A DNA stretch of 62,500 bases from Paenibacillus silviterrae (GCF_030167925.1 NZ_JASKUT010000001.1:3607501-3670000), one strand, 5' to 3'. Counted from the stretch's first letter, positions 30,088 to 41,433 are shown. Notes: generated by a model from the letters alone, not told the origin. Numbers and translations are program-made.

Positions 30088-33000
30088 TTACTCTACGGTT
30101 ACAGCTTCCACTTCGTTCTCTACCGCTTCCGTCTCATCCTCATTCGGGTTGGTGATACGGATGTTGCGATATCTCGACATCCCTGTACCCGCAGGAATCA
30201 GCTTACCGATAATAACATTCTCTTTCAAACCTAGCAACTGGTCAACCTTACCTTTGATCGCCGCGTCCGTGAGAACGCGGGTCGTCTCTTGGAAGGACGC
30301 TGCAGATAAGAAGGAGTCCGTCTCGAGAGAAGCTTTGGTAATACCGAGAAGAACAGGTTTAGCGACTGCTGGCTCTTCTCCAGCAAAGAGCGCCACCTTG
30401 TTCGCTTCTTCATATTCATGAATGTCAACGAACGATCCTGGAAGCAAAGTAGTATTCCCTGCATCCACAATACGTATCTTCCGCAGCATCTGACGAATCA
30501 TAACCTCAACGTGCTTGTCGTTGATTTCTACGCCCTGGTTCCGGTATACGCGCTGAACTTCCTGTAGGATATAGTTCTGCACGCCGCGGATCCCCTTGAT
30601 GCGCAGCATTTCTTTCGGGTCGATGGAACCTTCGGTGAGCTCGTCGCCCGCCTCTACGTTCTGACCGACCGTCACACGAACACGGGAGCCGTAAGGTACG
30701 GAATATACCTTGGATTCCGCTTCACCGCTAACTTCAATCTCGCGGCGCTCTTTCGCTTCACGGATATCTTTAACCACACCGTCGATCTCGGTGATGATCG
30801 CTTGCCCTTTTGGATTCCGAGCTTCGAAAAGCTCCTGAATCCGCGGAAGACCTTGCGTAATATCATCTCCGGCAACACCACCGGTATGGAACGTACGCAT
30901 CGTGAGCTGAGTTCCAGGTTCCCCGATGGACTGGGCTGCGATGATACCGACCGCTTCTCCGATCTCTACATGCTGGCCTGTAGCCAAGTTACGTCCGTAG
31001 CATTTCTTACATACGCCATGGCGCGTGCGGCAGCTGAGAACAGAACGGATTTGCAGCTTCTGAATATCGGCGTCAACAATTGCATCTGCAATTCCAGATG
31101 TAATTAGCTCGTTTCTGGACACAATAACTTCACCGGTTTGCGGATGACGGATCGTCTCGAACGAATAGCGTCCTTCAATACGGTCATACAGATCCTCAAT
31201 AACTTCCTTGCCATCCTGAATACGGCTAACAATAAAGCCTTTATCCGTACCGCAATCTTCGTCACGAACGATTACGTCTTGAGCAACGTCTACGAGACGA
31301 CGAGTCAAGTAACCGGAGTCCGCCGTACGAAGCGCCGTATCAGCCAAACCTTTCCGTGCACCGTGCGTGGAGATAAAGTATTCCAATACCGTCAGACCTT
31401 CACGGAAGTTCGATTTGATCGGCAACTCGATAATTCTACCGGACGGGTTGGCCATAAGACCCCGCATACCGCCCAGCTGGGTGATCTGCGATTTGTTACC
31501 CCGCGCTTTGGATTCCACCATCATCATGATGGAGTTGTATTTGTCTAAGGATTTCATCAGGATATCCGTGATTTCATCCTTCGCTTTACTCCAGATGGCA
31601 ATTACGCGATCATAACGCTCTTCGTCCGTAATGAGACCGCGGCGATATTGATTCGTAACTACCCGAACCTTCTCTTCCGATTCTCCCAAGATGCGTTCCT
31701 TCTCTTCCGGTACCGTAACGTCGGCAACGGCGATCGATATACCCGCACGGGTTGAATAGGTGAAGCCGAGCTGTTTAATGTTATCCAAAATGATGGATGT
31801 CTGCGTCGTGTGATAACGACGGAAGCACTCTGCAATGATCGTTCCCAGATAATCCTTACCTACCGCCTTCTGCTCCGGCAGTTCCTCAAACTTCTTGCGG
31901 ATATCTCCGCCCTTCTCGAATACAAAGAAGGTGTCAGGAATGCCGTTCAACAGATTTTGCTTTGTAGGCTCGTTAATGAATGGGAAATCGGCCGGATAGA
32001 TTTCGTTAAAGATAATCTTACCGATCGTTGTTACGAGCATCGCTTCCTGCTGCTCCGGAGTAAAACTGGTTTTACCCAAAGCTTTTGCCGGAATGGCAAC
32101 ACGCGCGTGCAGGGATGCATCTCCGCGATGGTACAAGGACACGGCTTCATGAACGGTACGAAGAATCGTTCCTGCTCCCTTAGCAGTCTTGCTGTCCATC
32201 GTCAAGTAGAAGCTACCGAGAACCATATCCTGAGACGGAGTAACAACCGGCTTGCCGTCCTTAGGGTTCAAGATATTGCCTGCTGCAAGCATCAGAATTC
32301 GTGCTTCCGCTTGCGCTTCCGCAGACAATGGTACGTGAACGGCCATCTGGTCCCCGTCAAAGTCAGCGTTATACGCTGTACATACGAGCGGATGCAGCTT
32401 AATCGCACGACCTTCTACGAGAATCGGCTCAAACGCCTGAATCCCGAGTCTGTGCAAAGTGGGGGCACGGTTCAGAAGAACCGGATGCTCCTTAATGACT
32501 TCTTCAAGAACGTCCCATACCTCAGGGCTCACGCGCTCTACTTTGCGCTTCGCACTCTTGATGTTGTGGGCCAAGCCTTTATTCACAAGCTCCTTCATTA
32601 CGAAAGGCTTGAACAATTCGAGTGCCATTTCCTTCGGCAGACCGCATTGATACATCTTCAGGCTCGGTCCTACTACGATAACGGAACGGCCGGAGTAGTC
32701 AACACGTTTACCCAGAAGGTTTTGCCGGAAACGACCCTGCTTACCCTTAAGCATGTGGCTTAGGGACTTCAGCGGACGGTTACCCGGTCCGGTAACAGGA
32801 CGGCCGCGACGACCGTTGTCGATCAAAGCGTCGACCGCTTCCTGCAGCATCCGCTTCTCGTTCTGAACAATGATGTCCGGTGCGCCGAGGTCTAGCAGTC
32901 GCTTCAGACGGTTGTTCCGGTTGATTACGCGGCGGTACAGATCGTTCAAGTCGGAGGTGGCGAAACGACCGCCATCGAGCTGAACCATCGGACGAAGCTC

Positions 33001-33705
33001 CGGCGGGATGACCGGAAGCACATCGAGTACCATCCACTCAGGCAAGTTTTTGGAGTTCCGGAATGCTTCCATTACCTCCAAACGCTTGATCGCACGGTTA
33101 CGACGTTGACCTTGCGCTGTTTTTAGCTCTTCTTTGAGCATATCGACTTCCTTCTCGATGTCGATATCCATAAGGAGCTTCTTGACTGCTTCAGCGCCCA
33201 TACCGGCTTGGAAAGCATAACCGTACTTCTCACGATAGCTGCGGTATTCCTTCTCCGAGAGCAATTGCTTCTTCTCCAGAGGTGTATCTCCTGGATCCGT
33301 CACTACGTAGGAAGCGAAGTAAATGATTTCTTCCAAGGAACGGGGAGACATATCGAGTGCAAGACCCATACGGCTCGGAATTCCTTTGAAGTACCAAATA
33401 TGCGATACAGGGGCCGCGAGCTCGATGTGACCCATCCGCTCACGACGCACCTTTTGACGAGTTACTTCGACGCCGCAGCGATCGCAGACAACGCCTTTAT
33501 AACGTACACGTTTATATTTACCGCAATGGCACTCCCAGTCCTTGGTCGGCCCGAAAATTTTCTCACAGAACAAGCCTTCTTTTTCCGGCTTCAGCGTTCT
33601 GTAGTTAATCGTCTCCGGTTTTTTTACTTCACCTCGGGACCACGACCGGATCTTATCCGGAGAGGCCAAGCCGATTTTCATAAATTCAAAGTTGTTGACG
33701 TCCAT
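30088..33705 (-). CDS. rpoC: DNA-directed RNA polymerase subunit beta'
   Basis: A 1205-residue subunit. It has the N-terminal zinc-binding cysteines ([20 protein letters not shown]), the catalytic magnesium-binding motif [12 protein letters not shown], the trigger-loop region and the second zinc site ([15 protein letters not shown]). The C-terminal tail is acidic. The length suits Firmicutes without large lineage insertions. It follows rpoB by 46 bases. Start is the ATG at 33705 after GGAGGG. Confidence 0.99.
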   Translation of the reverse strand: MDVNNFEFMKIGLASPDKIRSWSRGEVKKPETINYRTLKPEKEGLFCEKIFGPTKDWECHCGKYKRVRYKGVVCDRCGVEVTRQKVRRERMGHIELAAPVSHIWYFKGIPSRMGLALDMSPRSLEEIIYFASYVVTDPGDTPLEKKQLLSEKEYRSYREKYGYAFQAGMGAEAVKKLLMDIDIEKEVDMLKEELKTAQGQRRNRAIKRLEVMEAFRNSKNLPEWMVLDVLPVIPPELRPMVQLDGGRFATSDLNDLYRRVINRNNRLKRLLDLGAPDIIVQNEKRMLQEAVDALIDNGRRGRPVTGPGNRPLKSLSHMLKGKQGRFRQNLLGKRVDYSGRSVIVVGPSLKMYQCGLPKEMALELFKPFVMKELVNKGLAHNIKSAKRKVERVSPEVWDVLEEVIKEHPVLLNRAPTLHRLGIQAFEPILVEGRAIKLHPLVCTAYNADFDGDQMAVHVPLSAEAQAEARILMLAAGNILNPKDGKPVVTPSQDMVLGSFYLTMDSKTAKGAGTILRTVHEAVSLYHRGDASLHARVAIPAKALGKTSFTPEQQEAMLVTTIGKIIFNEIYPADFPFINEPTKQNLLNGIPDTFFVFEKGGDIRKKFEELPEQKAVGKDYLGTIIAECFRRYHTTQTSIILDNIKQLGFTYSTRAGISIAVADVTVPEEKERILGESEEKVRVVTNQYRRGLITDEERYDRVIAIWSKAKDEITDILMKSLDKYNSIMMMVESKARGNKSQITQLGGMRGLMANPSGRIIELPIKSNFREGLTVLEYFISTHGARKGLADTALRTADSGYLTRRLVDVAQDVIVRDEDCGTDKGFIVSRIQDGKEVIEDLYDRIEGRYSFETIRHPQTGEVIVSRNELITSGIADAIVDADIQKLQIRSVLSCRTRHGVCKKCYGRNLATGQHVEIGEAVGIIAAQSIGEPGTQLTMRTFHTGGVAGDDITQGLPRIQELFEARNPKGQAIITEIDGVVKDIREAKERREIEVSGEAESKVYSVPYGSRVRVTVGQNVEAGDELTEGSIDPKEMLRIKGIRGVQNYILQEVQRVYRNQGVEINDKHVEVMIRQMLRKIRIVDAGNTTLLPGSFVDIHEYEEANKVALFAGEEPAVAKPVLLGITKASLETDSFLSAASFQETTRVLTDAAIKGKVDQLLGLKENVIIGKLIPAGTGMSRYRNIRITNPNEDETEAVENEVEAVTVE

Positions 33706-33751
33706 GAAGGAGCAACCCTCCTCATTTGTGGTGTAACAAGCATGTAAAAAG

Positions 33752-36700
33752 TTATTCTACACCCATTTCCGCGCCTTCAAGATTAAGGTTCAGCTTATCG
33801 CTTGTTACCTCATCATCATCGTCCGCTTCCTTCATTTCGATCTCTTCTTCGTTCTCGGTCAGGATCTTCACGTCCATACCCAAGCTTTGAAGCTCTTTGA
33901 TCAATACTTTGAAGGATTCCGGAACGCCCGGCTCAGGAACGTTCTCACCTTTGACAATCGATTCATAAGTCTTCACGCGCCCTACGACGTCGTCAGACTT
34001 GACGGTCAAGATCTCTTGAAGTGTATAAGCGGCACCATAGGCTTCAAGCGCCCATACCTCCATCTCACCGAAGCGCTGACCGCCGAACTGCGCTTTACCA
34101 CCCAGCGGCTGCTGCGTAACAAGCGAGTAAGGACCTGTCGAGCGGGCATGGATCTTATCGTCAACCATGTGCGCCAGCTTAATCATGTACATGACGCCGA
34201 CGGTAACTTCGCGTTCGAATGGCTCACCTGTACGACCGTCGTATAAGAGGGTTTTCCCGTTACGCTGCATACCGGCTTCTTCCATGGTATCGAACACGTC
34301 ATACTCGCGCGCGCCGTCAAATACCGGGGTTGCTGTATGAATACCCAGATATTTCGCTGCCATACCTAAGTGAAGCTCAAGCACCTGACCGATGTTCATC
34401 CGGGAAGGAACCCCGAGCGGGTTCAATACAACCTGCACCGGTGTGCCGTCCGGCAGGAACGGCATGTCCTCTTCGGCCAGAATACGGGCGATAACCCCTT
34501 TGTTACCGTGACGTCCCGCCATCTTATCGCCTTCGGAAATCTTCCGCTTCTGAGCGATGTAGACACGTACGAGCTGGTTCACACCAGGAGGCAGCTCATC
34601 GCCGTTCTCACGGGTGAACACCTTCACGTCAACAACGATACCGTCGGTACCGTGAGGCACACGCAGGGAGGTATCACGGACTTCACGTGCTTTCTCACCG
34701 AAAATCGCATGGAGCAAACGCTCTTCCGCCGTCAGCTCGGTTACCCCTTTCGGCGTTACCTTACCGACAAGGATGTCGCCGGCAGCAATCTCAGCACCCA
34801 CGCGGATAATTCCGCGCTCGTCGAGATTTTTCAGCGCATCTTCCCCTACGTTCGGGATGTCGCGTGTAATTTCTTCCGGCCCCAGCTTGGTATCCCGCGC
34901 TTCGGACTCATATTCTTCAATGTGAATGGAAGTGTACACATCTTCCTTCACAAGCTTTTCGCTAAGCAGGATCGCATCCTCGTAGTTGTAGCCTTCCCAA
35001 GTCATAAAGGCAACGACGACGTTACGTCCAAGAGCCAATTCGCCCATCTCCGTGGATGGACCGTCGGCTAGAATATCTCCGACGCGAACTTGCTCGCCCT
35101 TGCGGCAAATCGGACGCTGGTTGATGCAAGTACCTTGGTTGGAGCGCATAAACTTATGAAGCTTATGCTTCACCAGATCGCCGGTTACAAGCTTGCCGTC
35201 GACCATATCCTGACGACGAACCCAAATCTCATTCGCCGAGACGCGTTCTACGAAGCCGTTCACCTTAGAAACGATACAAACCCCAGAGTCCTTAGCCGAT
35301 TTATGCTCCATACCGGTACCTACGAGAGGCGCCTTAGGGATCAATAGTGGTACGGCCTGCCGCTGCATGTTGGAACCCATGAGCGCACGGTTGGAGTCGT
35401 CATTCTCCAGGAACGGAATGAGCGCTGTTGCAACGGATACAACCTGTTTAGGCGATACGTCCATGTAGTCAACGCGATCCTTAGGTAGAACGAGGTTATC
35501 ATCCTTGTAACGAACGATAACAGTATCGTTCTTGAAGCGGCCTTCTTCGTCCAGCTCGGCGTTCGCCTGAGCCACAACGTAGTTATCCTCTTCATCCGCT
35601 GTCAGGTAAGCAATCTGATCCGTAACACGACCCGTCTTAGGATCAACCCAACGATATGGGGCTTCGATGAAGCCATATTCGTTAATCCGCGCGAACGTGG
35701 ACAAGGAGTTGATCAGACCGATGTTCGGACCTTCCGGCGTCTCGATTGGACACATACGGCCATAGTGGGAGTGGTGAACGTCGCGGACTTCGAAGCCTGC
35801 GCGCTCTCTCGTCAAGCCGCCGGGACCGAGTGCCGACAAACGACGCTTATGCGTAAGCTCGGCTAGCGGGTTCGTCTGGTCCATAAACTGCGACAGCTGG
35901 GAGCTTCCGAAGAACTCCTTGATCGAAGCGATAACCGGACGAATATTAATCAAAGCCTGAGGCGTAATGACATTGGCATCTTGAATCGACATCCGCTCGC
36001 GTACCACGCGCTCCATCCGGGACAAACCGATACGGAACTGGTTCTGGAGCAGTTCGCCTACGGAACGAAGACGACGGTTACCCAGGTGGTCGATATCATC
36101 CGTGTTGCCGATTCCGTGCAACAAGTTAATAAAGTAATTGATAGAAGCGATGATGTCAGCAGGCGTAATATGCTTGACCGACTTATCAATCTTCCCGTTC
36201 GCCGTCACCTTGACGATCTTGCCGTCTTCCAGAGGCGAATATACATTGATGCTCTGCAGCGGAATACGATCGGACTCCGTAACGCCGTTGACAACAGCGT
36301 ACTCCTTAAAGCCTACGTTATCTTCCAAATGCGGCAGAATCTCATCTAACAAACGACGGTCAATCAATTGGCCGGCTTCCGCTAGAATTTCACCCGTCTC
36401 CGGATTTACTAGCGTCTCAGCCAGGCGTTGATTAAACAAACGATTCTTGATGTGAAGCTTCTTATTAATCTTGTAACGACCTACATTTGCCAAATCATAG
36501 CGCTTCGGATCGAAGAAACGGGCAACGAGCAGGCTGCGCGCGTTATCCAGTGTAGGAGGCTCACCCGGACGAAGACGCTCGTAAATCTCAATGAGAGCCT
36601 TATCCGTAGAGTCCGTGTTATCCTTATCCAGGGTGTTGCGAATGTACTCGTCATCACCCAGCAAATCTATGATTTCCGCATCCGTACCGAAACCGAGAGC

Positions 36701-37288
36701 ACGCAGCAACACGGTTACCGGAATTTTGCGTGTACGGTCGATCCTTACATAGATGATATCCTTCGCATCCGTTTCGAGCTCGAGCCATGCACCGCGATTT
36801 GGAATGACGGTAGCGGTATATGTTTTCTTTCCGTTCTTATCAACCTTCGTGCTGAAGTATACACTCGGAGAACGAACCAGCTGACTGACGATAACCCGTT
36901 CGGCGCCGTTGATAATGAATGTACCGGTTTCCGTCATCAGAGGGAAGTCTCCCATGAAGACCTCTTGCTCTTTGACCTCGCCGGTTTCCTTATTAATCAA
37001 CCGTACCTTTACTCGAAGCGGTGCGGCAAACGTGACGTCACGCTCTTTGGATTCGTCTACCGAATACTTAGGCTCTCCTAAGCTATAGTCGATGAATTCC
37101 AGCACTAAATTCCCCGTAAAATCCTGTATCGGGGAAATATCCTGAAACATTTCACGCAATCCTTCATCAAGAAACCACTGATATGATTTCTGTTGGATTT
37201 CAATCAGGTTCGGAACTTCCAAAACCTCATGAATCCGAGCATATGACCTGCGCTTACGTCGACCTAATTGAACAAGATGACCCGCCAA
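33752..37288 (-). CDS. rpoB: DNA-directed RNA polymerase subunit beta
   Basis: A 1178-residue subunit. The rifampicin-binding cluster ([20 protein letters not shown], then [12 protein letters not shown]) carries the wild-type residues of susceptible strains. The C-terminal [10 protein letters not shown] catalytic segment and the extreme C-terminal acidic tail (EADDDDE) are present. The start is a TTG at 37288, nine bases after GAGGGGTG, as also found in Bacillus subtilis. The leader of about 285 bases from the upstream promoter holds a possible attenuator. Confidence 0.99.
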   Translation of the reverse strand: MAGHLVQLGRRKRRSYARIHEVLEVPNLIEIQQKSYQWFLDEGLREMFQDISPIQDFTGNLVLEFIDYSLGEPKYSVDESKERDVTFAAPLRVKVRLINKETGEVKEQEVFMGDFPLMTETGTFIINGAERVIVSQLVRSPSVYFSTKVDKNGKKTYTATVIPNRGAWLELETDAKDIIYVRIDRTRKIPVTVLLRALGFGTDAEIIDLLGDDEYIRNTLDKDNTDSTDKALIEIYERLRPGEPPTLDNARSLLVARFFDPKRYDLANVGRYKINKKLHIKNRLFNQRLAETLVNPETGEILAEAGQLIDRRLLDEILPHLEDNVGFKEYAVVNGVTESDRIPLQSINVYSPLEDGKIVKVTANGKIDKSVKHITPADIIASINYFINLLHGIGNTDDIDHLGNRRLRSVGELLQNQFRIGLSRMERVVRERMSIQDANVITPQALINIRPVIASIKEFFGSSQLSQFMDQTNPLAELTHKRRLSALGPGGLTRERAGFEVRDVHHSHYGRMCPIETPEGPNIGLINSLSTFARINEYGFIEAPYRWVDPKTGRVTDQIAYLTADEEDNYVVAQANAELDEEGRFKNDTVIVRYKDDNLVLPKDRVDYMDVSPKQVVSVATALIPFLENDDSNRALMGSNMQRQAVPLLIPKAPLVGTGMEHKSAKDSGVCIVSKVNGFVERVSANEIWVRRQDMVDGKLVTGDLVKHKLHKFMRSNQGTCINQRPICRKGEQVRVGDILADGPSTEMGELALGRNVVVAFMTWEGYNYEDAILLSEKLVKEDVYTSIHIEEYESEARDTKLGPEEITRDIPNVGEDALKNLDERGIIRVGAEIAAGDILVGKVTPKGVTELTAEERLLHAIFGEKAREVRDTSLRVPHGTDGIVVDVKVFTRENGDELPPGVNQLVRVYIAQKRKISEGDKMAGRHGNKGVIARILAEEDMPFLPDGTPVQVVLNPLGVPSRMNIGQVLELHLGMAAKYLGIHTATPVFDGAREYDVFDTMEEAGMQRNGKTLLYDGRTGEPFEREVTVGVMYMIKLAHMVDDKIHARSTGPYSLVTQQPLGGKAQFGGQRFGEMEVWALEAYGAAYTLQEILTVKSDDVVGRVKTYESIVKGENVPEPGVPESFKVLIKELQSLGMDVKILTENEEEIEMKEADDDDEVTSDKLNLNLEGAEMGVE

Positions 37289-37320
37289 CTTAGATTCACC
37301 CCTCGTGTCTACTCAATAGA

Positions 37321-37360
37321 ACAAAATAAAAGCCCCTAACCGAAGTCTTCGTAAGGTAGG
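37321..37360 (-). terminator. Possible attenuator hairpin in the rpoB leader
   Basis: On the minus strand CCTAC...GTTAGG arms enclose a CGAA-GAC-TTCG stem and are followed by GGCTTTTATTTTG. It lies within the rpoB leader, 33 bases from the start codon. The stem has an internal loop, so it may be partial or conditional. See the finding on mutually exclusive pairing. Confidence 0.4.
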
Positions 37361-37469
37361 ACCGCCGAAGTATTTCTTCATAAGGAAGCTTCCGCGCCGC
37401 ATGGTTAGACGAAATTTCATGTCACCGCAATTTTCTCCATACTTGGTAGGGTTTACTTAAAATTTAAAC

Positions 37470-37498
37470 ATTATACGTAATAAGTTAAATTTTTATTC
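37470..37498 (-). promoter_or_regulatory. Possible second promoter of rpoB
   Basis: Consensus TATAAT (37470-37475) with a poor -35 (GAATAA, 37493-37498) 17 bases upstream on the minus strand. It would give a leader of about 175 bases. Weaker than the upstream promoter. Confidence 0.3.
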
Positions 37499-37576
37499 AC
37501 CCTGGGTATGAAAATAATTCTTGACATTTTAGCAAACTAAAGACAAATATCCCATTGTTTATACTGACATTATATG

Positions 37577-37605
37577 ATAATACCATATATAAAAATTCAA
37601 GTCAA
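37577..37605 (-). promoter_or_regulatory. Sigma-A promoter of rpoB-rpoC
   Basis: Minus-strand TTGACT (37600-37605), 17 bases, TATTAT (37577-37582). It is immediately downstream of the 20-base perfect inverted repeat that follows rsmC. The gap from 37289 to 37686 (398 bases) holds this promoter, the inverted repeat and the leader, and no gene. Confidence 0.75.
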
Positions 37606-37619
37606 GGATAATTCCATGT

Positions 37620-37681
37620 AAGGAATATATCGTTTATCTTCATTCCACTACAAGGCCCTTTAGATAAACGATATATTCCTT
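37620..37681. repeat. 20-base perfect inverted repeat between rsmC and rpoB
   Basis: Arms at 37620-37639 and 37662-37681 are perfectly complementary (AAGGAATATATCGTTTATCT and its complement) around a 22-base loop. There is no flanking T-run on either strand, so it is not a standard terminator. It ends five bases from the rsmC stop codon. Confidence 0.9.
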
Positions 37682-37686
37682 GCAAA

Positions 37687-38283
37687 TTATTTGGTAGCTT
37701 TGAGAATCCGATAACCCTTGTCCTTATCTACTTCCTCCACGGAAGAGAACAGCGTCTCCATCTTGGCGAAGGCTGACGGCGCGCCTTGTTTTTTCTGAAT
37801 CACGACCCACAGGCTTCCACCTTCCACAAGAACCCTGCTAGCCTGCTCAAAAATTCGATGCACGATCTCCTTACCCGCCCGAATCGGAGGATTCGTCACG
37901 ACCGCATCAAAGGTTTCATCCATCACTTCATTCAGCGTATCACTCTGAAGAACCCGAACGTGGGATACACGGTTACGCGCTGCATTGTCTTTGGCTAGAG
38001 CAATAGCCCGCTCATTGATATCGACCATCGTTACATGACCTTGGGGGACTAATGTCGCTAAGGAAATGCCGATCGGCCCATAGCCGCATCCCACATCCAG
38101 CACTTTCGCATTAGGCTCTAAAGTTACGGTTTCAATTAAGAGCTTCGATCCGAAATCGATTCCCTTCTTGGAGAAGACACCCGCGTCCGTCTGAAAGGTG
38201 AAGCGTTTGCCGCGAAGAGTCTCTTCGATCGTATGAATGTCATGCGCCGTCGAAGGCTTAGACGAATAATAGTGCTCCGACAC
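37687..38283 (-). CDS. Class I SAM-dependent methyltransferase (RsmC/YbxB-like)
   Basis: A 198-residue protein. The SAM-binding motif LDVGCGYGPIGISLA starts near residue 60 and the catalytic VTNPPIRAG (NPP motif) is typical of small-molecule and rRNA guanine N2 methyltransferases. The orthologue at this place is YbxB, resembling 16S rRNA methyltransferase RsmC; rRNA methylation is the likely role but the target is not shown. The GTG at 38283 follows GGAGGTG. It lies downstream of the rplL terminator, so expression depends on read-through or an internal promoter. Confidence 0.88.
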   Translation of the reverse strand: MSEHYYSSKPSTAHDIHTIEETLRGKRFTFQTDAGVFSKKGIDFGSKLLIETVTLEPNAKVLDVGCGYGPIGISLATLVPQGHVTMVDINERAIALAKDNAARNRVSHVRVLQSDTLNEVMDETFDAVVTNPPIRAGKEIVHRIFEQASRVLVEGGSLWVVIQKKQGAPSAFAKMETLFSSVEEVDKDKGYRILKATK

Positions 38284-38318
38284 TAGATCACCTCCTCAAT
38301 TTCGGTCTTAAAGCAAAA

Positions 38319-38348
38319 CCCCTTGGAGAGGGTTAGCTCTACAAGGGG
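38319..38348 (-). terminator. Rho-independent terminator after rplL
   Basis: On the minus strand CCCCTTG and CAAGGGG pair with an inner AGAG/CTCT stem, followed by TTTTGCTTT. Strong intrinsic terminator form. Confidence 0.92.
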
Positions 38349-38363
38349 CGGTTGAGGCTTGAA

Positions 38364-38726
38364 TTACTTCACTTCTACGGAAGCGCCAGCTTCTTCCAGC
38401 TTTGCTTTGATGGATTCTGCTTCTTCTTTGCCGATTTTCTCTTTCAAAGGCTTCGGTGCGCCGTCAACCAGGTCTTTTGCTTCTTTCAGACCAAGACCAG
38501 TGATTTCGCGAACAACCTTGATAACGTTGATTTTGGAAGCACCAGCGTTGTTCAAGATTACGTCGAACTCAGTTTGCTCAGCTACTTCTGCAACTGCGCC
38601 GCCAGCCACTACAGCTACAGGAGCTGCTGCTGTTACGCCGAATTCTTCTTCGATTGCTTTCACGAGATCGTTCAGTTCCAATACAGTCATGCCTTTAATG
38701 GCTTCCAAGATTTGCTCTTTGCTCAT
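38364..38726 (-). CDS. rplL: 50S ribosomal protein L7/L12
   Basis: A 120-residue stalk protein: N-terminal dimerisation domain, Ala/Val-rich hinge ([16 protein letters not shown]) and the C-terminal factor-binding domain ([20 protein letters not shown]). It recruits EF-G, EF-Tu and IF-2. It follows rplJ by 54 bases and is closed by a terminator. Confidence 0.99.
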   Translation of the reverse strand: MSKEQILEAIKGMTVLELNDLVKAIEEEFGVTAAAPVAVVAGGAVAEVAEQTEFDVILNNAGASKINVIKVVREITGLGLKEAKDLVDGAPKPLKEKIGKEEAESIKAKLEEAGASVEVK

Positions 38727-38780
38727 GGTTGAACCTCCAATATAGTAATAGATTAGTTTTAACTTACGAGTTCGAAGCGA

Positions 38781-39293
38781 TTAAGCTTCTTGAGCGCCGC
38801 CTTCGTTCTTCTCTGCAACAGCTTTAACCGCAAGGGCGAAGTTGCGCATAGGAGCTTGAAGCACGCTGAGCAACATGGACAGGAGACCTTCGCGGGAAGG
38901 CAGATCTGCCAGTGCTTTGATTTGGCTGTAATCAACAACTCGACCTTCAACAACACCAGCTTTTACTTCCAGCTTGTCGTTCTTCTTAGCGAAATCCGTC
39001 AAGATTTTGGCTGGAGTTACGATATCGTCCTTACTGAAAGCAATGGCGGTTGGACCGCTCAAGTACTCGTCAAGCTCAGACAATTCAGCACCCGCTGTTG
39101 CGCGGCGTACCAGAGTGTTCTTCAGAACCTGGAATTCAACGCCTGCTTCGCGAAGCTGCTTACGGAGCTCAGTAACTTGAGCTACGTTAAGACCGCGATA
39201 GTCAGTTACGATTGTGCAGGAGCTGTCTTTCAGCTTCTCCACTACTTCCGCAACCTGTTGAGATTTCTGCTCGATGATTTTCGCGTTTGCCAT
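38781..39293 (-). CDS. rplJ: 50S ribosomal protein L10
   Basis: A 170-residue L10 protein ([20 protein letters not shown]) with a C-terminal helix that binds L7/L12 dimers, ending in KNEGGAQEA. The L10-L12 complex represses its own operon by binding the leader RNA, and that leader is visible here at 39497-39544. Confidence 0.98.
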   Translation of the reverse strand: MANAKIIEQKSQQVAEVVEKLKDSSCTIVTDYRGLNVAQVTELRKQLREAGVEFQVLKNTLVRRATAGAELSELDEYLSGPTAIAFSKDDIVTPAKILTDFAKKNDKLEVKAGVVEGRVVDYSQIKALADLPSREGLLSMLLSVLQAPMRNFALAVKAVAEKNEGGAQEA

Positions 39294-39410
39294 TCTTGCA
39301 CCTCCTACAATTGAAAATACTTACTTTTAACCACAACTGGAAAACTTACCAGACCCTTGTACATGATCCGCTCGAGTTCACGGTCTGCGAGACATTTCGC
39401 CTCCGAAAAA

Positions 39411-39442
39411 GCAAAATGCCTCCGCAGACTCGGCGAAGGCAT
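39411..39442 (-). terminator. Attenuator terminator in the rplJ leader
   Basis: On the minus strand ATGCCTTCGC pairs with GCGGAGGCAT around a seven-base loop, followed by TTTGCTTTTT. It lies between the L10-binding fold and rplJ, where a regulated terminator is expected. Bases 39294 to 39634 (341 bases) hold only this leader and its promoter. Confidence 0.85.
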
Positions 39443-39496
39443 GATGATACACGAATTCTCGCAATTAAGCAAAGAAATACGATCTTATATCATAAC

Positions 39497-39544
39497 ACCT
39501 CGGCAGGAGATTAAGCTTCTTGCGAAGCACCTGCTGTCTTCGGT
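39497..39544 (-). promoter_or_regulatory. Ribosomal protein L10 leader
   Basis: The leader contains ACCGAAGACAGCAGGTGCTT and, after a short loop, TTAATCTCCTGCCGAGGT. These are the conserved parts of the known L10(L12) leader: a GCAGG/CCTGC stem flanked by the ACCGA and CGAGGT strands. Binding by L10-L12 favours the downstream terminator. Confidence 0.88.
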
Positions 39545-39574
39545 AAGTTATATTCGTTTGTCAGAACCTTAGTT

Positions 39575-39603
39575 AGATTAGCATGGCGACTTCGGAAAGT
39601 CAA
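39575..39603 (-). promoter_or_regulatory. Sigma-A promoter of rplJ-rplL
   Basis: Minus-strand TTGACT (39598-39603), 17 bases, TAATCT (39575-39580). It lies shortly after the rplA stop and about 25 bases before the L10 leader fold. Confidence 0.6.
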
Positions 39604-39634
39604 CTGCCAAGCTATTCCACGCTGCAAACGCAGC

Positions 39635-40327
39635 TTATCTAAAGGTTTGTACGTTTACGCGAGCTGCAGGACCCATAGTGGAGGATACCGCAATGTTCTT
39701 GAGGTATACACCCTTCGCAGCAGCCGGCTTCGCACGGTTTAGTGCATCCACAAGCGCCTTGAAGTTTTCAGCAAGCTTCTCAGCATCGAAAGATACTTTA
39801 CCGATTGGAGCGTGGATTTGACCCGCTTTATCCAGACGGTATTCGATCTTACCTGCTTTGATCTCCTGAACAGCCTTAGCTACGTCAAACGTAACCGTAC
39901 CGGCTTTAGGGTTAGGCATCAAGCCCTTACCACCCAGGATACGACCCAGCTTACCTACTTCACTCATCATATCAGGTGTCGCTACGCAAACGTCGAATTC
40001 GAACCAGCCTTGCTGGATCTTGTTGATCATGTCTTGATCGCCTACGAAATCAGCGCCAGCTGCTTCCGCTTCTTTGGCTTTGTCGCCTTTAGCAAATACA
40101 AGAACACGTTGAGTTTTACCAGTACCGTGCGGTAATACAACAACGCCACGAACAGCTTGGTCTTGTTTACGAGGGTCTACGCCCAAACGTACTGCCACTT
40201 CTACTGTCTCGTCGAATTTCGCGCGAGCAGCTTGCTTAACCAATGTGATCGCTTCAGCAGGCTCATAGAAAGTCTCTGGGTTGATCAGCTTGGCAGCTTC
40301 TACGTATTTCTTACCGTGTTTCGGCAT
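39635..40327 (-). CDS. rplA: 50S ribosomal protein L1
   Basis: A 230-residue L1 protein, with the conserved [20 protein letters not shown] and [18 protein letters not shown] segments and C-terminal [13 protein letters not shown]1 forms the mobile stalk that moves the E-site tRNA, and in many bacteria represses its own operon. The gap before it carries a likely L1-binding hairpin. Confidence 0.99.
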   Translation of the reverse strand: MPKHGKKYVEAAKLINPETFYEPAEAITLVKQAARAKFDETVEVAVRLGVDPRKQDQAVRGVVVLPHGTGKTQRVLVFAKGDKAKEAEAAGADFVGDQDMINKIQQGWFEFDVCVATPDMMSEVGKLGRILGGKGLMPNPKAGTVTFDVAKAVQEIKAGKIEYRLDKAGQIHAPIGKVSFDAEKLAENFKALVDALNRAKPAAAKGVYLKNIAVSSTMGPAARVNVQTFR

Positions 40328-40343
40328 TCACTTTTCCTCCTAT

Positions 40344-40369
40344 GTGGTATTAGCGGAATATCCTCCCAC
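40344..40369 (-). promoter_or_regulatory. Probable L1-binding hairpin ahead of rplA
   Basis: On the minus strand GTGGGAGGATATTCCGCTAA, then TACCAC, folds as GTGG/CCAC with an inner GGA/TCC stem and an asymmetric loop. This resembles the small L1-recognition motif seen in other leaders. It lies 17 bases before the rplA start, next to its ribosome binding site. Inferred by pattern. Confidence 0.5.
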
Positions 40370-40424
40370 TGTGTGTTCCTACTCCGGTGGACCGGCCGTC
40401 GGAATCTTAGGACGAGCTCTCGAA

Positions 40425-40850
40425 TTAGTCTTCGATCACTACGCCCATGCTGCGAGCCGTACCTTCAACCATACGCATAGCAGCCTCTACGGATGCAGCG
40501 TTCAGGTCAGGCATTTTTTGCTCAGCGATTTCGCGAACTTTCGAACGCTTTACGGTTGCAACCTTCTTCTTGTTAGGCTCGCCTGAACCTTTTTCGATAC
40601 CGGCAGCTACACGAAGCAATACAGCCGCTGGAGGTGTTTTTGTTTCGAACGTGAAAGAACGATCCTCGAACACCGAGATTACAACTGGAATGATCAAACC
40701 AGCCTGGTCTGCTGTACGAGCGTTGAACTCCTTACAGAATGCCATGATGTTAACCCCTGCTTGACCAAGTGCAGGACCGATTGGCGGCGCCGGATTTGCT
40801 TTACCTGCAGGAACCTGCAGCTTTACCATTTTGATAACCTTTTTTGCCAT
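40425..40850 (-). CDS. rplK: 50S ribosomal protein L11
   Basis: A 141-residue L11 protein: the N-terminal Pro-rich [20 protein letters not shown] and the C-terminal rRNA-binding domain ending [11 protein letters not shown]. It organises the GTPase-associated centre and is needed for RelA activation. It follows nusG by 43 bases. Confidence 0.99.
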   Translation of the reverse strand: MAKKVIKMVKLQVPAGKANPAPPIGPALGQAGVNIMAFCKEFNARTADQAGLIIPVVISVFEDRSFTFETKTPPAAVLLRVAAGIEKGSGEPNKKKVATVKRSKVREIAEQKMPDLNAASVEAAMRMVEGTARSMGVVIED

Positions 40851-40893
40851 TGTGTGACACCTCCTCGTACGTAGTATGGCCGGGTTCTATCAA

Positions 40894-41433
40894 CTAAAGC
40901 TTCTCTACCTGGTGGTAGTCGAGCTCCAGAGGAGTCTCCCGTCCGAACATGTTGACGTGAACCTTGAGTTTGCTCTTGTCGACCAGAATCTCTTCCACGG
41001 ATCCGACAAAATTGGCAAAAGGTCCGACTTTCACACGCACACTATCCTTGAGCTCGAAGTCGATCTTCGGCTTCGGCTCTTCCATGCCCATGTGCTTGAG
41101 AATCGATTCTACTTCCTCAGGCAGCAAAGCCGTCGGCTTCGAACCGGAACCGGTCGAACCAACAAAGCCCGTCACCCCAGGCGTATTCCGCACGACATAC
41201 CAAGAATCGTCCGTTTGGATCATCTCCACCAGAACATAGCCGGGATACACCTTGCGCATCACCGTCTTCTTCTTGCCGTCTTTATTCACAAGCTCTTCTT
41301 CCATGGGAACCAGCACGCGAAAGATCTTGTCCTTCATATCCATGGATTCGACGCGCTTTTCCAAGTTCGCCTTTACTTTATTCTCATACCCGGAATAGGT
41401 ATGTACGACGTACCATCTTTTCTCCATTTCCAT
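40894..41433 (-). CDS. nusG: Transcription termination/antitermination factor NusG
   Basis: A 179-residue NusG with the NGN domain (EKRWYVVHTYSGYENKVKA) and a C-terminal KOW domain (VRVKVGPFANFVGSVEEIL). In Bacillus it promotes sequence-specific pausing and termination. The start is placed at the ATG at 41433, seven bases after GGGTGG. A second ATG lies two codons later, and a GTG at 41451 has no site. It follows secE. Confidence 0.97.
   Translation of the reverse strand: MEMEKRWYVVHTYSGYENKVKANLEKRVESMDMKDKIFRVLVPMEEELVNKDGKKKTVMRKVYPGYVLVEMIQTDDSWYVVRNTPGVTGFVGSTGSGSKPTALLPEEVESILKHMGMEEPKPKIDFELKDSVRVKVGPFANFVGSVEEILVDKSKLKVHVNMFGRETPLELDYHQVEKL

Noticed and set aside
34000..37288. Rifampicin or streptomycin resistance changes in rpoB and rpsL
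   Set aside because: The resistance-determining segments read as wild type.
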